Below, in pieces: positions 1 to 10,700 of a stretch of 64,000 nucleotides of DNA (positions are counted from its first letter, which is position 1; every line of letters starts with the position of its first letter). The notes under the pieces are model-generated. The model was not told the origin of the DNA. It saw nothing but the letters and a program-made list of their open reading frames with translations, and did not search any database. The stretch is from Eutreptiella sp. 'Long Island Sound 2002' (Eukaryota > Euglenozoa > Euglenophyceae > Eutreptiales > Eutreptiaceae): NCBI GenBank assembly GCA_964036045.1, contig OZ038392.1, forward strand, positions 29,151,755 through 29,215,754. Direction: 5' to 3'. The position numbers were made by a program, and so were the translations under genes.

Positions 1-2
1 TA

Positions 3-3000
3 ATGGGGGTTAGCCTCTCACGTTCATCTCTCGTTGTAGACATGTCCATCTTAATGCTTTTGCTCTGCGCAATCTGCGATGTCGGCTGGAGCCTTGTGGG
101 GCTGACCATAGTCCTTTGTGGTCTCGTTTCGGCCGCTGTTGTTCTCTCCCTTCTCCATCGGAGGCATCGTAGACACCACCAACGGCGGCGAAGACGCTCA
201 CCGTGTCAACTACTCCACAAGGGACGATGTGCGAGGAAGGAGATCCCCATTTTCGTGGCACTCCCCGACAGAACCCTCGTTCTGTGTGTGCCTAAGGATA
301 TCAGTGAGGCTGCCATCTCAGATCTGGTGAGGATCATCACTGGTGTGCCCGTTCATGATCAGCGAATTTGTAGAGTTTCACGCAGAACCGGTGACTGGGT
401 CCGTAACGAACGGGTTCTTGTCCTGTTTCGTCTCCGCGGTGGTGTTGCATGGAACTGCATCCCGCTGCAGGATCAAACCGCAGACTTCCTTCGAACCAAC
501 TTTTGGTCCCTCCACACGTCCATGGGCCACCCTACCCCCGCCCAGATGACCTTGCTTTTTGAGGGTGTATATGACGATCCATTTTGTGCGACCTTGAGAT
601 CTGTTTCTTCATCAATGTTGGACAACGTCAAAACGGAACCCGCGGAAGTGGCAGTTTCATCCAGACCTGCCCCCGTAAGAAACCCCCCTGCCATCCTATC
701 TCCAACCCCGGCATCTGACTCGGGACCCACGGAATCTACGGATCCGGCCCCCTTAATTAAGCATGAGTTTAGTGCCGCCCAGTCACCGCGTTCTGATCCT
801 AAACCTCATCTCGACATCCCCCCCCGCAAACGCGTGAAACGCGAAGCCCATTGTCCCTCCGAGCACTCCCCCCGACGTGGAGACGAGGTTGGCTGCACCT
901 TCCGGTCCCACACCGAAGCTGTTGCATACCTGAATAAGATTCGGGGGGAGTTGGCAATACATAACAGCGTTACCAGCAAGTCTGCAGGGGGGAGTAATTG
1001 GGCACGTATTGGTTGTCGCATTTGGGGACGCCTAAAACAACACGGGCCCCTAAAGGAGACCAGTAGAGCACGCCCAGAAAAGCATCCCCGGCCTCTCACG
1101 AAGTCTGATTTGTGTCCATATGGTGCAACGCTAACCCATGATGCTGGCACGGGCCTGTGGAAGCTAACCGAGTGTAATTGGGACCACTCTGACCATTGGT
1201 GGCCTGACGAGGAGGAGGCCCCCCCACTGGACAAATCAGCCCTCCCTGATGAGCTCTGGCACGACATTGAGCGGGCGTATGAGCACCGTGAAATGCCGGG
1301 GCAAATTCTTATAAATTTGAGGAAGAAATATAGCGAGGACGCGTACCCAGCAATCAAAGGGTTTTCAACCCAGCACATCCAAAATTTTTTCAAGTCCATC
1401 GAACGCAAGATGGGCCCAAATGATCTTGCACGTTTGATTAACCACCTGAAAATGCTCAAACAGGCAGATCCTGCCTGGTATTTCAATCATGAAGCCCCTG
1501 ACCCAGTCACTGGTGTTGTACGAAGATGGTTTTTTATGACGCCAGAGCAAGTAAAAAACGCCAGAAAATATGCACAAGTCATTTTTGAAGACAACACGTA
1601 CAAATCGAATCGGTACGGCGAGGCATTGGCCCTGTTTTGCGGTATCAACGAACATGGCCAAACCCTTCTCCTGGCTCAGGGCTGCATGCCAAGCAGTGAA
1701 AATGCAGAGGATTATGAGTGGCTCTGGCAGGAGTGGATAAAGGCAACCGGTTGTGCACCCCGCGTTTTGTTCAGTGATGCTGCATACGCCCTCTTGGGGT
1801 CCGTTCCCAGGGTTTTCCCCCCGGACCGAACTGCTCACTTCCTCTGCCTTTTTCACATTTACAAAAATCTTACCGAAAACTGCCGAAACTCCCTCGAGCA
1901 ACACGATTTCACTGCTCTTGAGAGCGCCATCCGACAGGTTCAGGAGTGCCCAGATAAGGACGCTGCTGATATTCTCTGGCGCAAAATTCTGGAGGACCCC
2001 CGCTGGAAAACTGTCAAGGACTACCTTGGAGTCAGATCCCCCCTACATCGTCTTGACCGTTGGTGTGTTGCATGGCAGGTAGAAGTTTTTACCTTCGGCT
2101 GCAAGTCCACACAGAGGGCTGAGTCTTTGAATTGCCGCATAAAGCGCCACCTAACCACAAGAAAAGGTTACTACCACATTTTTTTATCTGTTTTGCACTT
2201 GCTCTCCAAGGAGGGCTATAAACTTGAATATACTGAAATGGTGAATCAGCGGCACGCCAATCACCAAATAGCTAACCAGACCTTCCCATTCTATGTCAAG
2301 TTCGTTTCAGGCAAGGTGACAAGCTGGGCGTTTGATAGAATGCTCCAGCAGATGAATGCTTCAACTGCGTACCTCGTGTATGAGTATGACATGTCCAGGG
2401 AGGCCCAATATATAGTTGCTAACAGGGCGGCACCCTTATGGAACTATGATCGACAGTGTCACGATTCACTTGAGACGGAGTTGGTAGACCTACCTAGATT
2501 CTGTGCGATCTCCAATCGTGTGCACCAAATCCAAGGCAAAAATATAGTTTATGAGGTAAAGCGAAGTGAATCCAGCTGCACTTCGCGTTACATGAACTGT
2601 CCACATTATGTTTGTCTGTTCGAGCCATTGGCTGAGGATGGTGCCTATACGAAGTTTTGGTGTAGTTGTGGACTTGCTGTCCGAGTCGGGCATCCATGTC
2701 GTCACTATTTTGCTGTTTTGCATCATCGGTCATCTTCAGTCGGCTTCCATCTTGGGTTGTTCAATCCAATTTTTATTTTAAAACAATTTCAGACTGCAAC
2801 TCAGGTCCTTGTCAGTGCCAAATGCAGCAGCCAACGCCTCCCCCTACCCACAGTGCAGGTACCCGTGGCAATCCATGCTACAGACGATGACATTATATTG
2901 ACCGACATCTCCTCGTGGGCTGATTTGCCAGCCAGAACGAAACGCGAGCAGATTGTCCGCTCCCTTGGGAACCTGCAGTCCCGGATGCGTCAATATATAA

Positions 3001-3548
3001 ATAATGTGGATCGAGTGGCAACTCATCTTTCCGACCAGGGACAGGATGCAGGGGCCTTTCTCGAAGAAGAGGAGAGGCTACTGAACCAATTTGTGGACAT
3101 GCGAGCCTCCTCCACACAGGTCCATGTGGCAGGTGCACAAGCACCACGACCTGTTCCCCCGCCGGTGGCCGCCAAGCGAACCGTGCAGCCAACTGTCAGG
3201 AAGGCCGCTAAGCGAGGGGATGGTCCAAAGGGTGCTACAAAGGGAAGAGGTAGGGGTCAGGGTAGGGGTAGCGGTCCGCCGCTGAAGGAAGAGCTGAATG
3301 CTGCCCTTGAGCTTTCAGATGCGCTAACCACCGTGAATCAGGCTCCTGGGGGCCTGAGTGCGCAGCAGGCCGCGTATAATGATCAATTGCATGCACACAT
3401 TCACAATATGGTTGACTCGGCTGACTCGGTTGATACTCGCTTGGCTCAGTTGTATGCTCGGGCTGCATGTGGGGAACAACTTTCGCCAGCTGAGTTGCAT
3501 CAGTGTAAGCAGCTTTGGGAGTGGCGGGCTCAAGTGTCGAAGAACTAA
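3..3548 (+). CDS. MULE/FAR1-like transposase with SWIM zinc finger
   Basis: Intact 1181-aa reading frame, stop TAA at 3546-3548. The centre is a MULE-type DDE transposase: first acidic residue D530 in FEDNTYKSNRYG, second D592 in VLFSDAAYA, and E707 in STQRAESLNCRIKRHL. A SWIM zinc finger follows with C887, C889, C899 and H901. The C-terminal ~200 residues are basic, proline-rich and low complexity. The family cuts and pastes Mutator-like elements; related FAR1/FHY3 proteins were domesticated as transcription factors in plants. The N-terminal ~70 residues (hydrophobic, then Arg/His-rich) do not look like the family, so the first ATG may not be the true start and the gene may begin outside the window. 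The intact frame suggests recent activity or domestication. Family call firm; function as transposase or regulator not decided. Confidence 0.85.
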   Translation: MGVSLSRSSLVVDMSILMLLLCAICDVGWSLVGLTIVLCGLVSAAVVLSLLHRRHRRHHQRRRRRSPCQLLHKGRCARKEIPIFVALPDRTLVLCVPKDISEAAISDLVRIITGVPVHDQRICRVSRRTGDWVRNERVLVLFRLRGGVAWNCIPLQDQTADFLRTNFWSLHTSMGHPTPAQMTLLFEGVYDDPFCATLRSVSSSMLDNVKTEPAEVAVSSRPAPVRNPPAILSPTPASDSGPTESTDPAPLIKHEFSAAQSPRSDPKPHLDIPPRKRVKREAHCPSEHSPRRGDEVGCTFRSHTEAVAYLNKIRGELAIHNSVTSKSAGGSNWARIGCRIWGRLKQHGPLKETSRARPEKHPRPLTKSDLCPYGATLTHDAGTGLWKLTECNWDHSDHWWPDEEEAPPLDKSALPDELWHDIERAYEHREMPGQILINLRKKYSEDAYPAIKGFSTQHIQNFFKSIERKMGPNDLARLINHLKMLKQADPAWYFNHEAPDPVTGVVRRWFFMTPEQVKNARKYAQVIFEDNTYKSNRYGEALALFCGINEHGQTLLLAQGCMPSSENAEDYEWLWQEWIKATGCAPRVLFSDAAYALLGSVPRVFPPDRTAHFLCLFHIYKNLTENCRNSLEQHDFTALESAIRQVQECPDKDAADILWRKILEDPRWKTVKDYLGVRSPLHRLDRWCVAWQVEVFTFGCKSTQRAESLNCRIKRHLTTRKGYYHIFLSVLHLLSKEGYKLEYTEMVNQRHANHQIANQTFPFYVKFVSGKVTSWAFDRMLQQMNASTAYLVYEYDMSREAQYIVANRAAPLWNYDRQCHDSLETELVDLPRFCAISNRVHQIQGKNIVYEVKRSESSCTSRYMNCPHYVCLFEPLAEDGAYTKFWCSCGLAVRVGHPCRHYFAVLHHRSSSVGFHLGLFNPIFILKQFQTATQVLVSAKCSSQRLPLPTVQVPVAIHATDDDIILTDISSWADLPARTKREQIVRSLGNLQSRMRQYINNVDRVATHLSDQGQDAGAFLEEEERLLNQFVDMRASSTQVHVAGAQAPRPVPPPVAAKRTVQPTVRKAAKRGDGPKGATKGRGRGQGRGSGPPLKEELNAALELSDALTTVNQAPGGLSAQQAAYNDQLHAHIHNMVDSADSVDTRLAQLYARAACGEQLSPAELHQCKQLWEWRAQVSKN

Positions 3549-3850
3549 GGACATTTCAAATTTCAAGTCTGAGTTTATGTTCCATGCCTTCACGGTTCGC
3601 CTGTGTAAGGTTGGGTTATGCCTCCATGGCCCCCAGTTTTGAGCTACGGCTCCACAATGTATACTACTTTCATCATCGGGAAGCACATCTCTTGCACATT
3701 GTTTTACACATTCTTTTGCACATTGCACAAAAAAAGATGGAACAATGCTTTCTTCGTGCCAAGTGTGCAAGGGCAGGTGAGGGACGGAATTTCCAGTGAC
3801 AACAATAGTGTGCAAGTCGATGGTTGGATCGGTGGGGGGACACTTGTGTG
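3549..3850. other. 3' flank of the transposase, no gene seen
   Basis: About 300 bases of balanced composition between the transposase stop and a minisatellite. Short pyrimidine/purine blocks and repeated 'gcacatt' words occur near 3690-3730. No coding signal. I could not find a terminal inverted repeat for the element. Confidence 0.4.
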
Positions 3851-4317
3851 TGAGTAGGAGGGAGTTGAAAATGAGTAGGAGGGAGTGGATTTTCACTTGG
3901 AGGGAGTTGAAAATGAGCAGGGGGGAGTTGAAAATGAGCAGCAGGGAGATGAAAATGAGTAGGAGGGAGTGGATTTTCACTTGGAGGGAGTTGAAAATGA
4001 GTAGGAGGGAGTTGAAAATGAGTAGGAGGGAGTGGATTTTCACTTGGAGGGAGTTGAAAATGAGCAGGGGGGAGTTGAAAATGAGTAGGAGGGAGTTGAA
4101 AATGAGTAGGAGGGAGTGGATTTTCACTTGGAGGGAGTTGAAAATGAGCAGGGGGGAGTTGAAAATGAGTAGGAGGGAGTGGATTTTCACTTGGAGGGAG
4201 TTGAAAATGAGCAGGGGGGAGTTGAAAATGAGTAGGAGGGAGTGGATTTTGACTTGGAGGGAGTTGAAAATGAGTAGGAGGGAGTTGAAAATGAGTAGGA
4301 GGGAGTGGATTTACCAG
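3851..4317 (+). repeat. 21-bp minisatellite with a composite unit
   Basis: Tandem array of the 21-bp unit AGTAGGAGGGAGTTGAAAATG alternating with a variant that contains GGATTTTCACTTGGA. The unit is a multiple of three, so both strands stay open, giving artefactual reading frames. It lies 300 bp downstream of the transposase and may belong to its 3' end. Confidence 0.9.
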
Positions 4318-4823
4318 TAAGGTATCGTTTCCTTATCTGGCGATAAAATAATGCAATTATTTTATAAATTTGGGCTGCAGAACGGTTCAAAACATCCTTG
4401 TCGCCTTTTAGCAGAAGATCAGTTGCAGTAGATCAGTTGCAGTCGTTTTTTCGGTTGTCGTAAATGCGCGTGTCGCCTGTTCGTGCGCAGTCTTTCGCAG
4501 TCTGCTAGGGCCGCAGTCTGCATACCGTCACCGCATTTCTCCGGATAACACTTGCGTCGCAGGCACCGCCGCTACCGTTTCTGCGTCGCATCGGCACGCT
4601 GCTCTCCTGTGCTAAGGACAGGAGTCCCAATCCTGACAAAAGGTGGTATGTTTAATTCATCCACATTCAAATATGCCAATTGCTGACCTCATGTGTTTGT
4701 TAAAAAATCCCTCGGCAATTCCGCTAATCCAGTGGTCCAGGAAATTTTCATTGTTTTCCCGCTCATATGTAGGTAGGGTTTACAAATATTTAATTAGCAG
4801 GTTTCATAGGCTCCGGGGAGTAT
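4318..4823. other. Gene-free stretch
   Basis: No convincing coding region. Contains a short duplication of 'gatcagttgcagt' near 4418-4443 and several 'gtcgc' words. Otherwise nothing recognisable. Confidence 0.4.
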
Positions 4824-4945
4824 AGAATAGCCGTCAAGGGCCTTGAGCACACGCATATAATAATGAATAGCCATCAAGGGCCTTGAGGACACGCATATGA
4901 TATGCAACAACCATCAAGGGCCTTGAGGACACGGACATGATATTC
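4824..4945 (+). repeat. Three copies of a ~45-bp CATCAAGGGCCTTGAGGACA repeat
   Basis: Direct repeats with core CATCAAGGGCCTTGAGGACA followed by CG(C/G)ATATGATAT. The core contains the palindrome AAGGGCCTT. The same repeat recurs in the same orientation at 6352-6572, so the two arrays bracket the AT-rich segment between them. Confidence 0.85.
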
Positions 4946-6351
4946 CTTTGGCTACGGGAGAGGTTTCACGATGTTTCTTTGATAAGTCTTCTATTGCCTC
5001 GTTTGCCGTGCCAACCATGGGTGCGCGCGAAAATTTGTGTCACTGGCTTCATGTGCATGTGAGCAGTTCTGCGGTGTTGATCGTGCTCATGTAAATTCTT
5101 TTTGTGGGTTTTCATGACTTGAGAAGTGAATTGGGGGTTTTTGACGGTGCCGAACATGATGGTGACTTTTTTTCTTCATTATTTGGGGGGGGGGGATGGG
5201 CGGTTTTTCACCACCCATTCCAACCCGATCCATTTTTATTTGCGCGCACTCTTGTCCGATCTACTGTAATGCATTTTGGATTTTGGCATATTGATGTGGA
5301 TGTTGTGTGGGCCATAGCAATTTTTTCGGAAGAAGTTTAATCTTTGCAACTTAGGAATTGGTGCAATTCGTCGCTGTGCTTTGTAGTGATGCATTCCCTT
5401 GATGTTTTTTCGCTTTTATTGTTGTGCGTCAAGAAGAACCTAATTACGAATCACGCACTTTGTTCTACATCACCTTTCCATGATGTTGAGCACATTTTGA
5501 ATGAACAACTTGCTTCACTATTGTTGTAACTTCTGAAGAACATTAATTACTTTCGCAAGTATTCACTCAGTTTTTCTGTGGTGAAGTGCTTTGGTGACAT
5601 TTATCTCTAGTTGTCCTGTGTGGATTACAAGTGCAAGGAGTTGTTGCAAATTAATTGTGCTTTATCGATACTTGAGAACGTTTTTGTCAATGCGTGCATT
5701 TTTTTTTCAACGCATAACTTCTATTTCATTTAGCACTATTCATGAGTGATGTGCCTACTGCTGCTTGCAAGTTCACCTCCTTCGGACCCTTTTCCCTTTG
5801 CCATCCCTTCCCCTCCTCCTTAAATTCGGATTCAGCGGATGCGTTGCTCTTACCCAATTCCCGTCACTTCCCTTCCCAAATTAGTCGGAATTGGAGGAAA
5901 ACCACATCAAAACTAATGCACTATCCCAAAGGTGACCACTCAAAGCTAACATGTGCAATGCGTGTACAGTGGGACCCATGTTTCCCCTATGCATAAAGCA
6001 GGGTTTTCGTGGTTAGCCCATGAGATCATCATCAATAATTTTATTTGCTTTGCAGTGTGCCTGTCTCTTGTACATGCATGCGCATTGGCTCTACATTGGA
6101 AGTACTCGCGGCGCGCCAGGGTTTTCCGTGGATTTTTTTTCCTCCGATCCATATTGGGGGTTAGCAGGGAGGCGGGGGGTGGCGGGGGAGTTTCAGCTCC
6201 ATGTCCGATCCACGATCCGGTCCATTTTGGGCGGGGTTGGGGCGGGGTTCCACCACCCCGATCCGGTGCGAATCGCATCGCCACCTCCCCCATGTACCGA
6301 CATGTTTTACCCACTAATAAAGTTGTACTTCGTGCAAGGTGAGTTATACGA
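4946..6351. other. AT-rich gene-free segment between two repeat arrays
   Basis: Markedly lower GC than the rest of the nuclear part. It has short open frames without coding character. A G-tract block at 5185-5240 and a similar one at 6160-6290 share wording such as 'ccgatcca' and 'caccac'. Could be the interior of a non-autonomous element. Confidence 0.4.
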
Positions 6352-6572
6352 CAGCCATCAAGGGCCTTGAGGACACGGATATGATATAGAACCGCCATCA
6401 AAGCCCTGCATAAACAACATCAGGGCCTTGAGAACACGCGAAGGCCAGAACATACAACAACCATCAACGGCCTTGAGCACACACATACGACATACAACAG
6501 CCATCAAGGGCATCGGGGACACGGATATGATATAGAACAGACATCAAGGGCCTTGAGGACACGGATATAATA
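6352..6572 (+). repeat. Second array of the ~45-bp CATCAAGGGCC repeat
   Basis: About five to six degenerate copies of the unit seen at 4824-4945, same orientation. Together the arrays resemble the subterminal repeats of a DNA transposon. Confidence 0.8.
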
Positions 6573-7715
6573 TATTTCTGTCTCATTTGCACCGACGGCA
6601 TCCACCCAACTACTTTAGTGGCGACGCCTCAATTGTGTTTTGGTGCATTTTTTGTAACTCGGGAGGCGATGGTCATGGGTGTACAATATCAGCCAAGCAA
6701 CAAATCTCCACACAGCATACGCGGTGCAAAGTTGTCCTTGCCGTTAGCAATGAGCTGGAATTTGACGGTTTTATGATGCCAATGGTGACGGGTATATGTG
6801 CACACTGTGCACCCCATAGATTTAGGAACTTCTCCCATTTTCTTGTCGGCTTGCCTCCCTCCTACGGCGCTAGTATGGCTGTTTTCGCTCTAGGTGTGGC
6901 AAGATCGTATGGTTTAGCTCCTCGGTGGCGCCCTTACGCCCAATAGCCCTCGTCGGGGTCCACCACGGCAAGCCCCTTCAAGGCTGTCCATTCGGCGACG
7001 AGGGCAATGCACACATGCAGGAGCGGCGCTGCTCTTGCCGCCCCAGAGGGCCGGCAGCCGGACATCGCAGGGGACCCCGCACTGACCGGGGCGCGGCATG
7101 CGGAACGGCGGCACCTGCTGCAGACCATAAGGGCGCGCTTGGAACCGGCCGCATGGTCCGGCAGTCCCAACGGAGGCTCAAACAAGACCACCCCAACGAC
7201 CGCGTGGTGCGTCACCGAGCCCCACTTGAGCGACGAGGGACGTGCGGCAGCCGATGTGACCGCCGAAGAGCAGGTTGCGGACCTGATGGGGCGAGGCCCG
7301 CACCGTTGCAACGCCGGGGCGCACGCCGCGAGGGGTGTGTTGGGCGAGCGGCTGGCGAATGAGTACGAGGACATTGGTCAGCACAAGGCGCACCGCACGC
7401 CAGAGGCAGGGGTGTGTTCTCAGGGACGCCGAGGCACGGGAAGTGAAGGTTGCGTAGTGTCGGAGCGAGCTCCAACGCCACTCCCCCTTCCCCTTTGCTC
7501 TGACAGTGCGTTTCGTCTCTCACACCAATTTGCATCGTCTGTCGCTCCCACTCTTTTTGGAAGTCATGTGCCTTTGAGAGGGTGCAATCCAGTGGCTCTT
7601 GGTGGGTGGCTGTGTCAAACAGGGTAAGTCCACCAAAGGTCCTGCGCTAAGCTCACCTTAATGAGGTCTCACCCCCCTTCCCCTCTCCCCAGCAGAAGAG
7701 CCGCACAAGCACAGG
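6573..7715. other. Upstream region of the long gene; unassigned GC-rich block
   Basis: 6590-6900 has mixed composition and no strong signal. 6920-7620 is GC-rich and open in several frames on both strands, including 206 aa on plus from 7007 and 146 aa on minus from 7374. I recognise no domain in any of them. It may be a decayed retroelement fragment or an unrecognised exon. Confidence 0.3.
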
Positions 7716-7733
7716 ATGGCCAAGCCGCGTAAG
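7716..7733 (+). CDS. Possible first coding exon of the long gene
   Basis: ATGGCCAAGCCGCGTAAG followed by the donor GTATGA, leaving phase 0, which fits the next exon. Met-Ala-Lys-Pro-Arg-Lys is a plausible basic start. The exon is tiny, and an upstream CAG at 7693-7695 could instead make this an internal exon. Confidence 0.3.
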
Positions 7734-10700
7734 GTATGAGACGACAGTGGAAAATGCCGTGGACCTACCCCCCCTCCCCCCGTGCCCAAGCTGCGCCTTG
7801 CTCGTCCAGGGGGGGGTGCCAAGAGTGCCGCGCCGTATTTGCACTCATATGTGTGGTGCGGCTTCATTGCTTATGTGTTGTTACAACAGCGCAGGCTGAT
7901 CGCGATGCATGTGCGTTGCTGCTCCTTCCTGTGGCTCTTGTGACGTGGCATTCTCCTGTCATCTTTTTCTACAAAAACGATAACTGGTCCCATGCAATGG
8001 TTCCGCAATCCTGCACTCTTTCAACTGATCTTTGATGACGAGCCAGCACATGCATCGGCAGACTCTGACGTGGACCCAATATTTGTGTGGCACTGCGAGT
8101 AGCTAGCTGATCTGGAAACAGATTTTCAGGATCCCAGGGTTTGCAGGACTGCCGAAGGAATTTGTTGGCAGACTTTCTGTGTGGAGGGGGTGGGGAGTGG
8201 CAATATCTATAATGTTGGAGTTCTTATAGGGAGCTGTCTCTCTGTGCAGGACGGCGCCCAGTTGCTGCGTAGCCTGCAAAAGACCCTGCAGCAGGAGGAA
8301 GCGCTGGCCGTAGAGGATGAGCGAAAGGCGGCCGCACAGGCGCAGCGGGAACGAGAGGCGCAGGAAAGTGAGCAGCAGCTGGAACACGAGAGGCTGCTGC
8401 TGCGCAACCTCCGGCAGAAGCTCGAGGAGGAGCAGGCGCGGGTGGCTGAGCGAGAGCGGCAGGTGCATCCTCTGCCCCCCCGCGCCTGCCCTCCGTTGAC
8501 GCTGTGGCGTCCTGTTCGTAGGGTGACGGACGATACGGTAGTGGTCGGTGTCTCAGCAGCCCTGCCCCAGGATCGTACCCCCCCCCCCTTTGCGAGAGCA
8601 ACGCCCCTGTCAGAGCAACAGTGGGTGTTGTTCCGCAACTTTTGGAATTTGGCGGTTCCGTGTTCTGGTGGTCCATTCAGGTCACGTTTTCTCGGTGATT
8701 CGAGACTGGGGATGGTATTTTGGGGATGTTGGTTGCTGCCCTGCCACCCACTTTCACCCCCTTCTTGTTCTTTGGAGGTGGAGAACTGGGGAAGCACCTG
8801 CTGACTGGTACGTTCGATGCAGAAGTCACCTCTTGTGTTTTCTCACGGCGCGCACAAACAACGCCCTTCTCAGAGCAACAAGAGGTGTTGTTCCCGTCAA
8901 ATTTTGGGTTGCTCTCGCAAGGGGTGGGGGTACGGTGATGGGCGATGCGGTAGTGGTCTGTCGCTGGTTCGAACCCCAGCAACCACCAGAGCCTTAACAG
9001 AGATCTGCCTGGGTCCCATTTGAACTCCCGCCCTGGACCAGGAGCCTAGAAGCGCAGGACCCCGCGTGCGCGGAGCACCCGGCCCATGCCCTCGCCTTGA
9101 GGGCAGGGGTGCGCGTGGCAAAGCAGAAGCGGACCCCCCAACGGTAGCGTGCTCACTCGGGTTGGGCAGGAAACTCCCATGCAGTCTGTAGACACGCTCT
9201 GCCACAAGAAGACACTGTCTGCCCATTGTAGACACTCATCGCTATCGGCAGATCGGCGCAGATCACCCTGCGTGAGCACTATGCCCGCCCAACCTTCCGA
9301 GGGGTTGTCAACCGCCAACTGCCAGCAGTTACCCGCCAACTGCCAGCAGTTACCCGCCAACTGCCGGCAGTTACCCGCCAACTGCCGGCAGTGACCCGCC
9401 AACTGCCGAGGGGCACTCCCATAGCTCAGTGGTGCTGCGCACTAATCGCAGGCGCGGTGCCCTGGGTTCGCATCCGGGAGACCTCAGTGAGTGACACGCG
9501 GAGGGGGCCGCACAGCGGGTCGTGTTCGACCCGAAGAGGTCGCCCTGGAGTTGTGACGCAGTGGTCAACCGCCTTGAATCCAGGCACGCAGGCCTGGGGT
9601 CCGAACCAGACCACCGGAGCCTTACCCTTCACCGCTGGAGTGCATCCACGTGTCCCCCCCCCGTTCTGGTGTACTGCAGGGGCGGCAGACATAAGATAAC
9701 CCCAAACTGCCGTCAGCACAGGGGGGCGCCCAGCTGACGCCAACGCCCCCCCCCCCCCCAAAAAAAGGGCCAAAATGTTTAGAAGGTCCGGACCACATTT
9801 GGTCCCAATATGACGCCGAAAGCGCCGAAAAATGTTCTTTAGCCGATGGCGGGCGTAGCACAGTCGGTCAGCACAGTCCCAACACACCAACTACTGGGCT
9901 CCGCGAACGCGGAAACGGCACCAGCAAGAGCACCGGCCGCAGCGGCCGACAGAACACAGCGACCCGACGCAACATGCGAAGGGAAGAACGGGTGACCGTC
10001 CAGGGCCCCGTAAAGGAGCAACAACCAGACGGAATGTCACACAGGGGGCATTTTTTTGCCTTTTCGCCATGTGTGTTTCATCAGAAGGCTCAGAATCTCA
10101 TGGGGAATGCAAATGGGTCTGTTCTGACCCCTGACCTCCCCCATCCAGCCCCTCAAACCTGGCTGCCAGGACCGGACCCCAAGGGGGCGAACTTTTTTTT
10201 CAAAAACCCCACAAATGTGTGTCCAAAACGATGAGTGCAACGGGGGGATCGTTCTGAGGTATGTATGCTGGGCGGCTGCCCCCCATCCCCCCACATCCCC
10301 CCCCCACCCCCTCACCCCTTTCAGGGGGCCAAAATGTTTAGGGGGTGTCGCTGTCGGGGCTCCATGGCCGTCAGTGAATCTCGATCTACTATCGACTGGA
10401 AGACCACAAATGTCGGAGGCAGTCCTCTTTTGTCTCTTCATTTCTGCCCCCGTCATCCCAGGCCCACTTCTGCGCGCAGGCGGCGGCGCAGGCACGCGAG
10501 TGCACGGGGCTCATGGCGGAGGCCGTCGAGGCGCGGAAGACCCTTCAGGCCCAGAAAGACGCGAAGGACGCCGAGAACTGCCAGTTGTGGCGGGAGGTGA
10601 AGGTGGCGCGGCACGACAAGGCCACGGCAGAGCGGCAGCAGGAGGCGCTGTCCCAGATCGTGACCAGCCTGCGGTCGCAGCTGCAGGCCGCACAGGCCGA

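Larger units (their letters stand above)
8463..10479 (+). other. Intron with SINE-like and retroelement remnants
   Basis: 2.0 kb. Holds tRNA-like sequences near 8941-9000, 9416-9480 and 9546-9620, a 20-bp tandem repeat, long C and A runs at 9746-9766, a copy of the dispersed 'tail' repeat at 9868-10045 and a copy of the ATGTTGGG family at 10206-10276. No additional exon recognised. Confidence 0.55.

Noticed and set aside
3324-4320. Frames across the 21-bp repeat (288 codons minus, 174 plus)
   Set aside because: The unit is a multiple of three and lacks stops by chance; low-complexity translation.
9416-9480. Functional nuclear tRNA gene
   Set aside because: Lacks U33 and A58 and has only a five-pair acceptor stem; better explained as a SINE head.
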